DNA from: Bacillota bacterium
GTDB taxonomy: Bacteria > Bacillota > Clostridia > Christensenellales > SZUA-584
Length of the DNA: 64,000 bases
Reading direction: 5' to 3'
Assembly (NCBI GenBank): GCA_023410475.1
Contig: JAEYPS010000032.1
Span: 186,001 to 250,000, forward strand
This document shows positions 42,811-52,700 of the stretch, one piece after another; within the stretch, counting starts at the first letter, position 1; the number at the start of each line of letters is the position of its first letter. The notes under the pieces were generated by a model. The model searched no databases and was not told the origin of the DNA. It saw only the letters and a program-made list of their open reading frames with translations. Both the position numbers and the translations under genes were made by a program.

Positions 42811-43815
42811 ATGAGCGATATGAGCATCTGTTTTCGGGAAGAGACCGAGAAAAAGGAATATGACACATTGTCTCAGTACGCGGCGAAGGCGGCGGAGTCG
42901 AAAGGGCGCGAGCGCAGCCTTGAGCCTTGTCCGCTGCGCACCGTGTTTCAGCGCGACCGCGACAGGATAATACACTGCAAGTCGTTCAGACGGCTAAAGC
43001 ACAAGACGCAGGTGTTTTTGTCCCCCGAGGGAGACCACTACCGCACAAGGCTGACGCACACGCTCGAGGTAGCTCAGATAGCCCGCACTATATCGAGGTG
43101 CCTTAAGCTCAACGAGGATCTTACGGAAGCTATAGCTCTCGGGCACGATCTCGGGCATACGCCGTTTGGGCATTCGGGTGAGCGGGTGCTTGCGGATATC
43201 ACCGGGCATTTCGAGCACAACGAGCAGAGCCTTCGCGTCGTTGAGAAGCTCGAGGGCGGCGAGGGCCTCAATCTGTCGCTAGAGGTAAGGGACGGCATAC
43301 TGAACCACAAGAAGTCTCTTGTTCCCAAAACGCTTGAAGGCATGGTCGTAAACTATTCAGACAGGATAGCGTACATAAACCATGATATAGACGACGCTAT
43401 AAGAGCGGGCATTATAGACTCTATTCCAAAAGACTGCGCTGGAAAGCTGGGCGGCACTCACAGCGCGCGCATAAACACGATGATAAAAGACATAATCGAA
43501 ACGAGCTTTTCAAAGCCTTATGTCCGAATGTCGGAGGAAATCGAGAAGGCTACGGAAGACTTGAGGCAGTTCATGTTTGAAAAAGTATACCTTGGCTCCG
43601 AGGCGAAAAGCGAGGAGAGCAAGGCCGAGAATATGATAAGGATGCTGTACGGGTACTTTTCCTCGAACACCGAAGAAATGGGCGCCGACTCTGAAAAGAA
43701 TGTCGGCCTGTACGGGGCGGAGCAGGCGGTCACCGACTATATAGCGGGAATGACGGACATATTTGCAATAAGCACGTTCAGAAGCATATTCATACCGAAA
43801 GGCTGGTACAGATAG
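42811..43815 (+). CDS. dgt: Deoxyguanosinetriphosphate triphosphohydrolase-like HD protein
   Basis: A 334-residue HD-domain phosphohydrolase. Residues ~46-75 carry IIHCKSFRRLKHKTQVF; the HD motif residues are in RLTHTLEVAQIARTI (His), LGHDLGHTPFGHSGE (His-Asp) and a later Asp (VNYSDRIAYINHDIDD). This family removes triphosphate from dNTPs. No clear ribosome site; an ATG at 42820 is also possible. In Clostridia it often precedes dnaG-rpoD, as here, with only 2 bases to dnaG. Confidence 0.9.
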   Translation: MSDMSICFREETEKKEYDTLSQYAAKAAESKGRERSLEPCPLRTVFQRDRDRIIHCKSFRRLKHKTQVFLSPEGDHYRTRLTHTLEVAQIARTISRCLKLNEDLTEAIALGHDLGHTPFGHSGERVLADITGHFEHNEQSLRVVEKLEGGEGLNLSLEVRDGILNHKKSLVPKTLEGMVVNYSDRIAYINHDIDDAIRAGIIDSIPKDCAGKLGGTHSARINTMIKDIIETSFSKPYVRMSEEIEKATEDLRQFMFEKVYLGSEAKSEESKAENMIRMLYGYFSSNTEEMGADSEKNVGLYGAEQAVTDYIAGMTDIFAISTFRSIFIPKGWYR

Positions 43816-43817
43816 CT

Positions 43818-45575
43818 TTGGCGAGATTCAGCGACGGATGGCTCTCAGAGCTGTACGCTAAAAGCGATATAGTATACGTGATATCCGGATATACGACACT
43901 CAGCGAGAAGGGCGGGCGTTATTGGGGGCTCTGTCCGTTCCACCATGAGAAGACGCCTTCTTTTTCGGTGGATAGGGACAAGCAGCTCTATTACTGCTTT
44001 GGCTGCAAGCAGGGCGGCAACGTGACGAACTTTATAATGAAGCTGGAGAACGTGTCGTTCGCGGAAGCGGCGGAGCTTCTCGCAAGGCGCGCCGGGATAG
44101 AGATGCCAAAGGCCATAGACGATAAAGAATACATGAAGCTCAAGCAAAAAAAACAGCGAATAATCGATATGAACAAGCTCGCCGCAAGGTTTTTTTATGA
44201 TACGCTGCATGCACCGTCAGGGAAGAAAGCCGTGGAATACCTGAAAAAACGCGGCATAGAGGAAAACATAATAAAGCGGTTCGGGCTCGGGCTCGCGCCC
44301 GACTCATGGGACAGCGTATTGAATCTGCTCAAGCAAAAAGGGTTCAGCGAGAGCATCATACGCGAGAGCGGCCTTGTTTCCGTAAAGAACAACAAGCCGT
44401 TCGACACGTTCAGGAACCGCGTCATGTTTCCGATATTCAGCCCGCTGGGAGACGTTATAGCCTTCGGGGGAAGAGTGCTCGACGACTCAAATCCAAAGTA
44501 CCTAAACTCGAGGGAAACCGCGGTTTTCCACAAGAGAAAGAACCTCTACGGCATAGACCTTATAAGAAAGATGCGGAACTTAAAGAGCGTCGTCATCGTC
44601 GAAGGATATATGGACGTCGTTTCGCTTTGCGCCCATGGCGTCAAGGCCGCCGTGGCTTCGCTGGGGACCGCGCTGACAAAAGAGCAGGCGCAGCTTCTTA
44701 AGAAATATACTACGGATGTATATGTGGCTTATGACGGCGACGAAGCGGGCGAGATCGCCACAATGAAGGCCATAGACGTGCTTTGTGAGCAGGGCTTTAA
44801 GGTAAAGGTGATGCGCTTCGAGCAGGGGCGCGACCCGGACGAGTTTATAAGAGCGCAGGGGCTGCAGGGCTTCGCCGCGAAGGTAAAGGACGCTCCGGGC
44901 GCTATCGCGTATAAGCTGGATGTAAAGAAGGATGAGTTCGACATAGCCACGGACGACGGCAAGGAGCAGTATGCTATAGCGGCGTCAAAGATAATCGAGA
45001 AAATAGAAAGCCCGATAATACGCGAGAGATATGTAAAGCGCCTCGAAACCGAGACGGGGTTCAGCGGAGGCTCGATTTTGGGGCAGATTCAAAAGAAGGA
45101 AACGCATAAGAATACTAATGACAATAAAAGGTATAATAGAATTGAAAATAACGGTGACAGCGCGGAAAGTACATTTTTAGCTTATCTGCTGGCAAATCCC
45201 AGGTATGTTTCAGATATAAATGATGAAATACATCCAGAAGATCTGACAGCTGATTCTCACAAAAATATATTTTCTGCATTATGTGACAGTGTAAAAAGAG
45301 GAATTCAGCCTGCGTATGCCGAATTACTATCGGAACTGGAGTACGATGAGGACAGAAACGAGGCGGCAAGGCTGTCGAATATGAAGATAATAGCCGACGA
45401 GCCAGGAGCGTTTTTAAAAGACTGCGTCTTAAAAATAAAGACGCAGAAGCTCGAGAGGGAAAGGCGCGGGCTGCTAGAGCGGCTTCGCGAGGCCTCGCCG
45501 GAAGAGAGAAGAAAGCTGCTCGCCGATATAGGCGAGTTGGATAAAGAATTAAAACAGAACAGACTTCGGGATTAG
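43818..45575 (+). CDS. dnaG: DNA primase
   Basis: A 585-residue primase: CHC2 zinc finger (CPFHHEKTPSFSV...YYCFGCKQGG, about residues 38-68), catalytic core, TOPRIM domain (VVIVEGYMDVVSL near 258, then YDGDEAGEIA), and a C-terminal helicase-binding region. TTG start; the N-terminus MARFSDGWLSELYAKSDIV fits. A short stretch near 45115-45330 is more AT-rich than its surroundings and covers the variable linker before the C-terminal domain. It primes lagging-strand synthesis with DnaB. Confidence 0.95.
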   Translation: MARFSDGWLSELYAKSDIVYVISGYTTLSEKGGRYWGLCPFHHEKTPSFSVDRDKQLYYCFGCKQGGNVTNFIMKLENVSFAEAAELLARRAGIEMPKAIDDKEYMKLKQKKQRIIDMNKLAARFFYDTLHAPSGKKAVEYLKKRGIEENIIKRFGLGLAPDSWDSVLNLLKQKGFSESIIRESGLVSVKNNKPFDTFRNRVMFPIFSPLGDVIAFGGRVLDDSNPKYLNSRETAVFHKRKNLYGIDLIRKMRNLKSVVIVEGYMDVVSLCAHGVKAAVASLGTALTKEQAQLLKKYTTDVYVAYDGDEAGEIATMKAIDVLCEQGFKVKVMRFEQGRDPDEFIRAQGLQGFAAKVKDAPGAIAYKLDVKKDEFDIATDDGKEQYAIAASKIIEKIESPIIRERYVKRLETETGFSGGSILGQIQKKETHKNTNDNKRYNRIENNGDSAESTFLAYLLANPRYVSDINDEIHPEDLTADSHKNIFSALCDSVKRGIQPAYAELLSELEYDEDRNEAARLSNMKIIADEPGAFLKDCVLKIKTQKLERERRGLLERLREASPEERRKLLADIGELDKELKQNRLRD

Positions 45576-45585
45576 GGTGATTTTT

Positions 45586-46875
45586 TTGAACAAGAAAGCG
45601 GCAAGAGAGCCGAAAAAAAACAGCAGCGGTATAAATGACAAAAAGCCGATGGCTCGGCCGGTATCTGAAAGCGATATGAGCATAAACGATAGTCAGCCGT
45701 CAAATAAAAAGAGTAAAGGCGAAAGCAACGATAAAGAAATGGATATGTCGCTGTCCAAGGAGAACCTTGAGAGGATTCAGGCGCTCGGTATGTTTGCCCA
45801 GTCCGACAAAGAGGAAAGGCTCAAAGACGTAATCGAGACGGGCAAAAAGAAAGGCGTGCTGACCTACAAAGAAATAAACGACGCTCTTGAAGGCGCCGAG
45901 ATGGATGCGGATTATCTCGACAAGCTTTTGGGCGCCCTTGAAGAGATGAAAATAGACGTCATCGACAGCGAGTTCGAAAAGGATGTGCACGACGACGAGA
46001 GCGAAGACGTCGACACCGAGATAGACATATCCGTTCCCGAGGGCATCAACATAGATGACCCTGTGCGGATGTATCTCAAAGAGATAGGCAAGGTAAACCT
46101 TCTCACCGCCGACGAGGAAGTTGATCTGGCGAAGCTGATGGCGAAGGGAGACGAGGCCGCGAAGCGAAGGCTTGCCGAAGCTAATTTGAGGCTGGTGGTC
46201 AGCATAGCGAAGCGCTATGTAGGCAGGGGAATGCTGTTCCTCGATCTTATTCAGGAGGGCAACCTGGGCCTTATAAAGGCAGTCGAAAAGTTCGACTATA
46301 CTAAGGGCTACAAGTTTTCCACATACGCTACGTGGTGGATACGCCAGGCTATAACGCGCGCCATCGCCGACCAGGCCCGCACTATCCGCATACCGGTGCA
46401 TATGGTGGAGACGATAAACAAGCTCATACGCGTCTCAAGGCAGCTTCTTCAGCAGTACGGCCGTGACCCGCTGCCCGAGGAAGTGGCGAGAGAGATGGAC
46501 ATAAGCGAAGACAAGGTGCGTGAGATAATAAAGATAGCGCAGGAGCCGGTATCTCTCGAAACGCCTATAGGCGAGGAGGAAGACAGCCACCTCGGCGATT
46601 TCATACCCGACGACGACGCTCCCGCTCCGGCGGAGGCCGCCGCGTTCACGCTCCTCAAAGAGCAGCTCATGGACGTGCTCGACACGCTTACGCCGAGAGA
46701 AGAAAAGGTGCTTCGGCTGCGGTTTGGCCTCGACGACGGTCGCGCGAGGACGCTAGAGGAAGTCGGCAGGGAATTCATGGTGACGAGGGAGCGCATAAGG
46801 CAGATAGAGGCAAAGGCTTTGCGTAAGCTGCGTCATCCGAGCAGAAGCAAAAAACTCAGGGATTTTCTCGATTAA
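45586..46875 (+). CDS. rpoD: Primary sigma factor SigA/RpoD
   Basis: About 429 residues. Region 1.1-like helices, then region 1.2 (DPVRMYLKEIGKVNLLTADEEV), region 2 (NLRLVVSIAKRYVGRGMLFLDLIQEGNLGLIKAVEKFDYTKGYKFSTYATWWIRQAI), region 3 and region 4.2 (GREFMVTRERIRQIEAKALRKL). The frame opens at a GTG (45577), but the TTG at 45586 lies 5 bases after GGGTGA and is preferred. The N-terminal ~45 residues are a Lys/Ser-rich low-complexity segment. The start is 10 bases after the dnaG stop. Confidence 0.96.
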   Translation: MNKKAAREPKKNSSGINDKKPMARPVSESDMSINDSQPSNKKSKGESNDKEMDMSLSKENLERIQALGMFAQSDKEERLKDVIETGKKKGVLTYKEINDALEGAEMDADYLDKLLGALEEMKIDVIDSEFEKDVHDDESEDVDTEIDISVPEGINIDDPVRMYLKEIGKVNLLTADEEVDLAKLMAKGDEAAKRRLAEANLRLVVSIAKRYVGRGMLFLDLIQEGNLGLIKAVEKFDYTKGYKFSTYATWWIRQAITRAIADQARTIRIPVHMVETINKLIRVSRQLLQQYGRDPLPEEVAREMDISEDKVREIIKIAQEPVSLETPIGEEEDSHLGDFIPDDDAPAPAEAAAFTLLKEQLMDVLDTLTPREEKVLRLRFGLDDGRARTLEEVGREFMVTRERIRQIEAKALRKLRHPSRSKKLRDFLD

Positions 46876-46976
46876 GTTAGCAGTGTAAACGCAGGCAGTC
46901 TCGAGGGGCTGCCTATTATTATGGCGCCGGAGGCAGTAACGCCAATGCGCCAATACGGGATAAAGTTGAGGAAAGC

Positions 46977-47660
46977 ATGTCACTCAGGCTGGACGCGATA
47001 GTAATGATGGCGCCGAATACACAAACGACAGCCGATATAGGATGCGACCACGGCAAGGCTGGCGTCGCGCTGCTGCTTACAGGCAAGGCAAAGCGCGTGA
47101 TATTCAGCGACATAAGCGCAAAGTCGCTGGAGAAGACGAGAAACCTCGTCAGCGCCGAGGGGCTTTTGAGCCGTTCGTCCATAAGAGTGGGAAACGGCCT
47201 TAGCATACTCGAAGAGGGAGAAGCGCAGGCAGCCATAATAGCCGGAATGGGAGGAGAGCTTATCGTCGGAATACTCGAAGCGGATAAGCAAAAGTCTCCC
47301 GATATACTTGTATTGTCCTGCAACACCAAACCCGAAACGCTCCGCCGGTGGCTTTGCTCAAACGGCTATGTGATAAAGGATGAAGAGCTTGTAGCCGAAG
47401 ACGGCAGGTTTTACCCGGTGATACTGGCGGTAAGGGGCGAAAGCGGACAGCTCGGCGATGTCGAGATGGAACTTGGGCCCGTATTGCTTAAAAAGAAGCC
47501 CGAGGAACTCAAACGGCTTATAAGCATTAAGATAATGAAAGCTATAGAAAACAGGGAGAAGATAAGAAGATTCGGCACCCCAAAGGCAAAGGAAAAACTG
47601 AGCGAGCTTGATGAAAAGATCAAAATATATAAGGAAGTGAAAGAATGGCTGCTGCGATAG
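46977..47660 (+). CDS. trmK: tRNA (adenine22-N1)-methyltransferase TrmK
   Basis: A 227-residue Rossmann-fold methyltransferase. Opens with SLRLDAIVMMAPNTQTTADIGCDHGKAGVALL (SAM loop DIGCDHGK), then AIIAGMGGELIVGIL, the family's GMGG motif. It methylates N1 of adenine 22 in some tRNAs. Normal length. GAGGAAAGC precedes the ATG. It follows rpoD and overlaps the Nif3-like gene by 16 bases, a conserved arrangement in Firmicutes. Confidence 0.9.
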   Translation: MSLRLDAIVMMAPNTQTTADIGCDHGKAGVALLLTGKAKRVIFSDISAKSLEKTRNLVSAEGLLSRSSIRVGNGLSILEEGEAQAAIIAGMGGELIVGILEADKQKSPDILVLSCNTKPETLRRWLCSNGYVIKDEELVAEDGRFYPVILAVRGESGQLGDVEMELGPVLLKKKPEELKRLISIKIMKAIENREKIRRFGTPKAKEKLSELDEKIKIYKEVKEWLLR

Positions 47661-48433
47661 ACGATTTTGTAGGCGCCGTCGAAAGGATAGCGCCGCCATG
47701 CCTTGCGTACGAATGGGACAATTCAGGGCTTAATCTCAGGTGCTCGGGCGAAGTGTCGCGGGTGCTGATAGCGCTCGATGTGACAAACGATACGGCCAAT
47801 GAGGCGGAAAAACTAGGGTGCGACATGATACTGTCTCATCATCCGCTGATATTCGAGCCGGTAAAATCTCTGAGCGTTGACAGGGTTTCGGACAGCGTGC
47901 TGATGCGACTTATAAGGGCGGGCATATCGCTCTACGCGGCGCATACGTCATATGACCGCGCCAGCGGCGGCGTGGGCGACATACTGGCATCAAAGCTGGG
48001 GCTGACGCAAATAGAGGCCGAAGCAGATTCGGGAGAGTATCTCATGCGTACGGGATATCTTAAAAGCACGCTCAAAAAGCATGAGTTTTTAGATCATGTA
48101 AAGCGCTCGCTCGATTCGGGCATGCTTCGGGTTTCGGCTGCGGATATCGAAACTGTTCGCAAGGTCGCTGTCGTCGGCGGAAGCGGAGGCGGGTTCATAG
48201 AAGCGGCAAAACGCTCGGGCGCGGACGCGCTCGTGACGGGAGAAGCAAAGCATCACCACTTTATAGAAGCAAAGATGCAAAACGTGCTTCTTGTAGAAGC
48301 CGGACACTACGAGACCGAGCGCTGCTTTACCCCGGAAGTATTTATGAGTTTACAATCAACTCTTAATGAGTTACAATTGAATGTGGAATTATTTGAAGCA
48401 AACAGCGCGCAATCGCCGTATGAATGCATTTGA
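47645..48433 (+). CDS. Nif3-like dinuclear metal-centre protein
   Basis: A 262-residue member of the Nif3/DUF34 (GTP cyclohydrolase I type 2-like) family. Metal-ligand motifs: DMILSHHPLIFEPVKSL near residue 58, YAAHTSYDRASGGVGD near 99, TGEAKHHHF near 199 and VEAGHYETE near 218. These proteins form hexamers with two metal ions per subunit. Cellular role not settled. Linked to trmK by overlap in many Firmicutes. Confidence 0.9.
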   Translation: MAAAIDDFVGAVERIAPPCLAYEWDNSGLNLRCSGEVSRVLIALDVTNDTANEAEKLGCDMILSHHPLIFEPVKSLSVDRVSDSVLMRLIRAGISLYAAHTSYDRASGGVGDILASKLGLTQIEAEADSGEYLMRTGYLKSTLKKHEFLDHVKRSLDSGMLRVSAADIETVRKVAVVGGSGGGFIEAAKRSGADALVTGEAKHHHFIEAKMQNVLLVEAGHYETERCFTPEVFMSLQSTLNELQLNVELFEANSAQSPYECI

Positions 48434-48454
48434 CGACGGGCAGGAGGATTTTAT

Positions 48455-49177
48455 TTGGATAAGCTGGCTGTACTTTATGAATACCAGCAGGCGGACGCCA
48501 GGTTGGAGGCATACGAACAAAAGTTAAAGGGTACTGCTACAAGAAAGCAGCTTGTTAAGTTGCAAAGTTATTTGAAAAAACAGCAGGCTCTGCTTAAGGA
48601 CATGGAAAACAGGGCGCTTGTAGAGCAGAACGAGCTGTCTGAGATAAACGTGCAATACGACAGGATGATGGAATTCCTGAATAAAAGGCATAACGACATA
48701 AGCGAGTATGAGAGCCTTGAGCTTGGCGTGCTTGACTATAACGTCGTAAAAGATCTTGTGCGCGAATATGAGTCCACATATGAGAACATAGTAAAACAAA
48801 AGCGCAGGGCGATGAGCGTTCAGAAGAACGCCGAAACAACGGCTGAAAAGTTAAAAGAAATGCTCTCGCTCGTAAGCAAGGCGCAAAAAGACTTCAATAC
48901 TCTTAAAGCGAAGCACGAGCAGGAACTTCACGCGGGCGCCGAAGAGCTCGAAAAGCTCAAAAAAGAAGCGGAGTTCGCCGCGGCAAAGGTAGACCCCGCG
49001 CTGCTGCAAAGGTATAAGAGAATCAAGCAGAACAGGTCTATGCCCGTGTCTTTGCTCAGAGACGGAAGATGCATGGGATGCAATATGGAATTGCCTTCGA
49101 GGGACTTGGCAAACATAAAGAAGTCTGGTACAATAATCGAATGCGAGAATTGCGGCCGCATATTGTATATGGAATAA
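48455..49177 (+). CDS. Coiled-coil protein with C-terminal zinc ribbon
   Basis: A 240-residue protein: an extended coiled coil (about residues 10-180, rich in Lys/Glu/Gln) and a C4 zinc ribbon (CMGCNMELPSRDL...CENCGRILY). This matches the CT398/HP0958-type architecture, whose members are nucleic-acid or secretion associated. TTG start with AGGAGG 8 bases upstream. Downstream of the Nif3-like gene by 21 bases and just before rnpB. Confidence 0.85.
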   Translation: MDKLAVLYEYQQADARLEAYEQKLKGTATRKQLVKLQSYLKKQQALLKDMENRALVEQNELSEINVQYDRMMEFLNKRHNDISEYESLELGVLDYNVVKDLVREYESTYENIVKQKRRAMSVQKNAETTAEKLKEMLSLVSKAQKDFNTLKAKHEQELHAGAEELEKLKKEAEFAAAKVDPALLQRYKRIKQNRSMPVSLLRDGRCMGCNMELPSRDLANIKKSGTIIECENCGRILYME

Positions 49178-49183
49178 AATTTT

Positions 49184-49576
49184 GAGCAAGCTGAACGGTT
49201 GCTCCCACACTAGAATCGGAACTTAAGATTGTTGAGTTGCTGTTGTTAGTACCGATTCTAGTGTGGGGGAGGAAAGTCCGAGCTCCGAAGGGCAGGGCGC
49301 CGGGTAACACCCGGTGGAGGCGACTCCAAGGAAAGTGCAACAGAGATATACCGCTCTTCACACTATATAGTGTGGAGGGGAAGGGTGGAAAGGTGAGGTA
49401 AGAGCTCACCAGAGCCATGGCGACTTGGCTGCTGTGTAAACCCCGTCCGGTGCAAGATTGATAGTGGGCATAAAGCGGCTGCCCGCCGCGCCCCATGTAA
49501 TCGCTGGAGCCTGCTGGTAACTTCAGGCCTAGATAGATGACCGTTTTTAACAGAACTCGGCTTACAGGCTTGTCTC
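49184..49576 (+). ncRNA. rnpB: RNase P RNA
   Basis: The catalytic RNA of RNase P. Universal landmarks are present: GGAGGAAAGTCCGAGCTCC near 49264, GGGTGGAAAGGTGAGGTAAGAGCTCACC near 49384 and ACAGAACTCGGCTTACAGGC near 49551. P1 closes as GAGCAAGC (49184-49191) with GCTTG-T-CTC (to 49576), and P2 as AACGGT/ACCGTT. P3 is long: 16 perfect pairs, 49204-49219 with 49252-49267. A second hairpin is a perfect 16-base palindrome at 49359-49374. Boundaries are approximate. Confidence 0.95.
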
Positions 49577-49592
49577 AAAATTATGAATTTAT

Positions 49593-49622
49593 AAAGAAGC
49601 TTTATAACAAGGCTTCTTTTTT
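49593..49622 (+). terminator. Intrinsic terminator of rnpB
   Basis: AAAGAAGC (49593-49600) pairs with GCTTCTTT (49612-49619), 11-base loop, with a T-run. Confidence 0.8.
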
Positions 49623-49727
49623 ATTTAACACAGAAAGGGCATTTATGGCATTACGCTTTTTGTCGGCATTGAATTTTGGGCATATCAAAAGACAATAATA
49701 TGAGTAGACAAAAATAATGGAGGGAAT

Positions 49728-52700
49728 ATGCGCGGCAGCCAAAGCGTTTCTATAAACATTCTCGACGAGGCAAAACTGTCTTCTCAGGAGCTGTTAAAAT
49801 ATGCATATGATCTGTCGCTCGTCCATAAGGTATTTGCGAAGAATTCGGATTACCGACATTTTAGTTTGGGGGATGTGCGCAGGAACATTGAAAGCGCCTA
49901 TTTGTCGGCCAAGCAGGGCAAATACGAAGGGCTTGAGCTGCCGGCTCTTTCAGAATGGTTTTACGACAACAGGTATCTTTTTATTGAGCAGCTTAAGCAG
50001 ATAGAGCTGAATAAAGAAACGCACAGGCTTGCTCATATTAAAAACGGCCGCTTTGCAAATTACCCGAGGAGCTTTGTGCTGGCTATTGAGCTTGCGAAGC
50101 ACAGCTCTTTTTACCTTACCGTCAACAGCATACAAGATTTCCTCGAGGCGTACCAGAAAGAAGCCGAGCTTGACTCAGGCGAGCTGTGGGTGTTCGTCGA
50201 TATGCTTAAAATAGCGATACTTTGCGCGGTATCCGAGCTTGCGAAGCGAAGCACGCAGAGTATAAGCATGCGTGCAAAAGCTGAAAAGTTTTATTCGCGC
50301 GCCGAAAACGAAGCCTCAATTGATTCTCTCATCAGCGAGTATAAGGGCGCTCTAGTCAACCCGCAGTTTATAGAGTATATTACGGTGCTTTTCCGCGAGA
50401 GCGAGCACATGCATTATGTTACTGAAAGAATCAACAGAAGGCTGGCTGTTCGCGACCTTTCCATAGAAAAGCTGGTAAAGAAAGCGCATGCCGCGCAGGC
50501 CGTGAATATAATGCATATATCAAACGCGCTTACGTCGCTGCGCATGCTCGCGAAGATAAATTTCGAGATCATATTCGAAAATGTGTCGGCCGTTCATAAG
50601 CATCTTTCAAAAGACGAGAGCTATCTTATGATGGACTTCAGCACAAGAGAGTATTACCGAAAGGGTATTTCTGAAATCGCTTCCATAATAAACGTGTCCG
50701 AGCCCGCGGTGGCACGGGTGGCAATGAGGCTTAGTGAAAGCTCCGGCGGCGAACACGTAGGCGTCTATATCGCTGGCGAGAAGCGCCACGACCTGATGAG
50801 AGAATTCGGCAGGCTTCCCGTAAAGGAGAAGGCGGCGAGTTTTTTTAAAAGGCATACGCTTTTGTTCTACGCCGGAGGTACCGTCGTCTCTTCGTTCGTC
50901 AGCGCGGCGCTGCTTTGCATATCCTTGTTTTTTATGTACCCCGCGGTATACGGCGTCATAGGGTTTGTCATAAGCCTGATACCCATATACGCGGTGGCTA
51001 TCGCTGTCACAAACAAGATCTTCACGCTGATGATGAAACCCGCGTTTGTGCCCAAGATGGCGCTTAAGCAAGGCATACCCGAAGACTGCGCCGCTATGGT
51101 GGCGGTTACATCGCTTGTTACCAATCTCGAAAACGGGCGTGAGCTGCTTGAAAAGATGCAGGTCTATTACGCCGCGAATCAACAGGACACGCTTTATTTT
51201 ACGCTGCTTTCCGATTTTAAGGAAAACAAGAACGAGATAACGGCGGAAGAAGTAGAGATTATAGAGAAGATGCAGGCCGAGGTAAACGGCCTCAATAAGA
51301 AGTACGGCAGGAATATATTCTTTTATGCGCAGAGAAAAAGGACGTATATCCCGTCTCAAAAGAAGTATACGGGAAAAGAGCGAAAGCGTGGCGCTCTGCT
51401 TGACTTTTGCGCTTTGCTGCGCGGCGACGATTCGGGGTTTACGCATGTCACAAAAGGCATTCCCCAAAACATCAAATATGTGATTACGCTCGATTCAGAT
51501 ACGGAGCTTTCAAGGGACGCGGCAATAAAGCTTGTAGGGGCTATGGAGCATCCACTCAACAGGCCTCAAACAGACAGCGCATCGGGCATTGTCAAAAGCG
51601 GGTTTGGGATAATGCAGCCGAGGATCGGCATAGACGTCGTATGTGCTGCCAAGACGAGGTTTTCGCTCGTGTTTTCCGGCAAGGGCGGGCTCGATACATA
51701 CGCGTGCGCGGCGTCGGACGTTTACCAGGACGGGTTTGGCACGGGCATCTACACAGGCAAGGGAATTTTCGAGGTGGACGTATACCTTAGCGTCCTCAAA
51801 GAGTCGTTCCCAGACGACACGGTGCTGAGCCACGACCTGTTGGAGGGCAGTTACTTAAGGTGCGCGCTCCTTTCCGACGTCGTGCTGATGGATGGCTATC
51901 CCGCGAAATACCTGTCGTGGGCCGAAAGACAGCACAGATGGGTAAGGGGCGACTGGCAGCTTATGCCGTGGCTTGCAAGGAACGTGCGCACGAAGCACGG
52001 CAGAAAACGCAACCCGCTCTCCGCGCTCGCCAAATACCAGGTTGCCGACAATTTAAGGCGCAGCCTTGTAATGCCGCTCTCTTTTATAGTGATACTGCTT
52101 TCGCAGACCGCGTTCTACCGCTCTGCTTTTTTCTGGTTTATATCGGGCATACTGCCGCTGTTTATAGACAGCATCCTCGATTTCGGTGAGAGAATAATAA
52201 CGCTTGTAAGAAACACCGGGAAGGGAACTACGTTCAAGGATGTCTGGTACGAGACGAAGGCGCTGTTTGAGCAGTCGTTCTACAGGTTCGCGTTTCTCCC
52301 GTACGAGGCATACCTTATGATGGACGCCGTAATAAGAACCATAATACGCGTCGCGTTCACAAAAAAGAACCTGCTGGAGTGGGTTACCGCCGCGGAGGGC
52401 GAGAAGAGGGCAAAAGATTCTATACAAGACTACTGGCGCAAGATGCGCGCTGCGCCCGTGCTTGCTGCCTTGCTGTTCGCGCTGTCGATAATCTCTACGC
52501 ATTCGTTCTCGGTGGTCGCGTTCGCCGTATTCACCGTGTGGTTTTTTGCTCCCTCGATAGCGTATTACATAAGCAGGCCCAGAGTACAAAGAAAGTACCC
52601 GCTCGATGAAAAACAAAAGCTTTATCTTGAGGACATCGCGCTCAGAACATGGAGGTTTTTCGAAACGTTCGGCCGTGAAAACGAGTATTGCTGGATGCCC

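Noticed and set aside
49056..49578. Minus-strand open frames across rnpB
   Set aside because: The region is RNase P RNA by its universal motifs.
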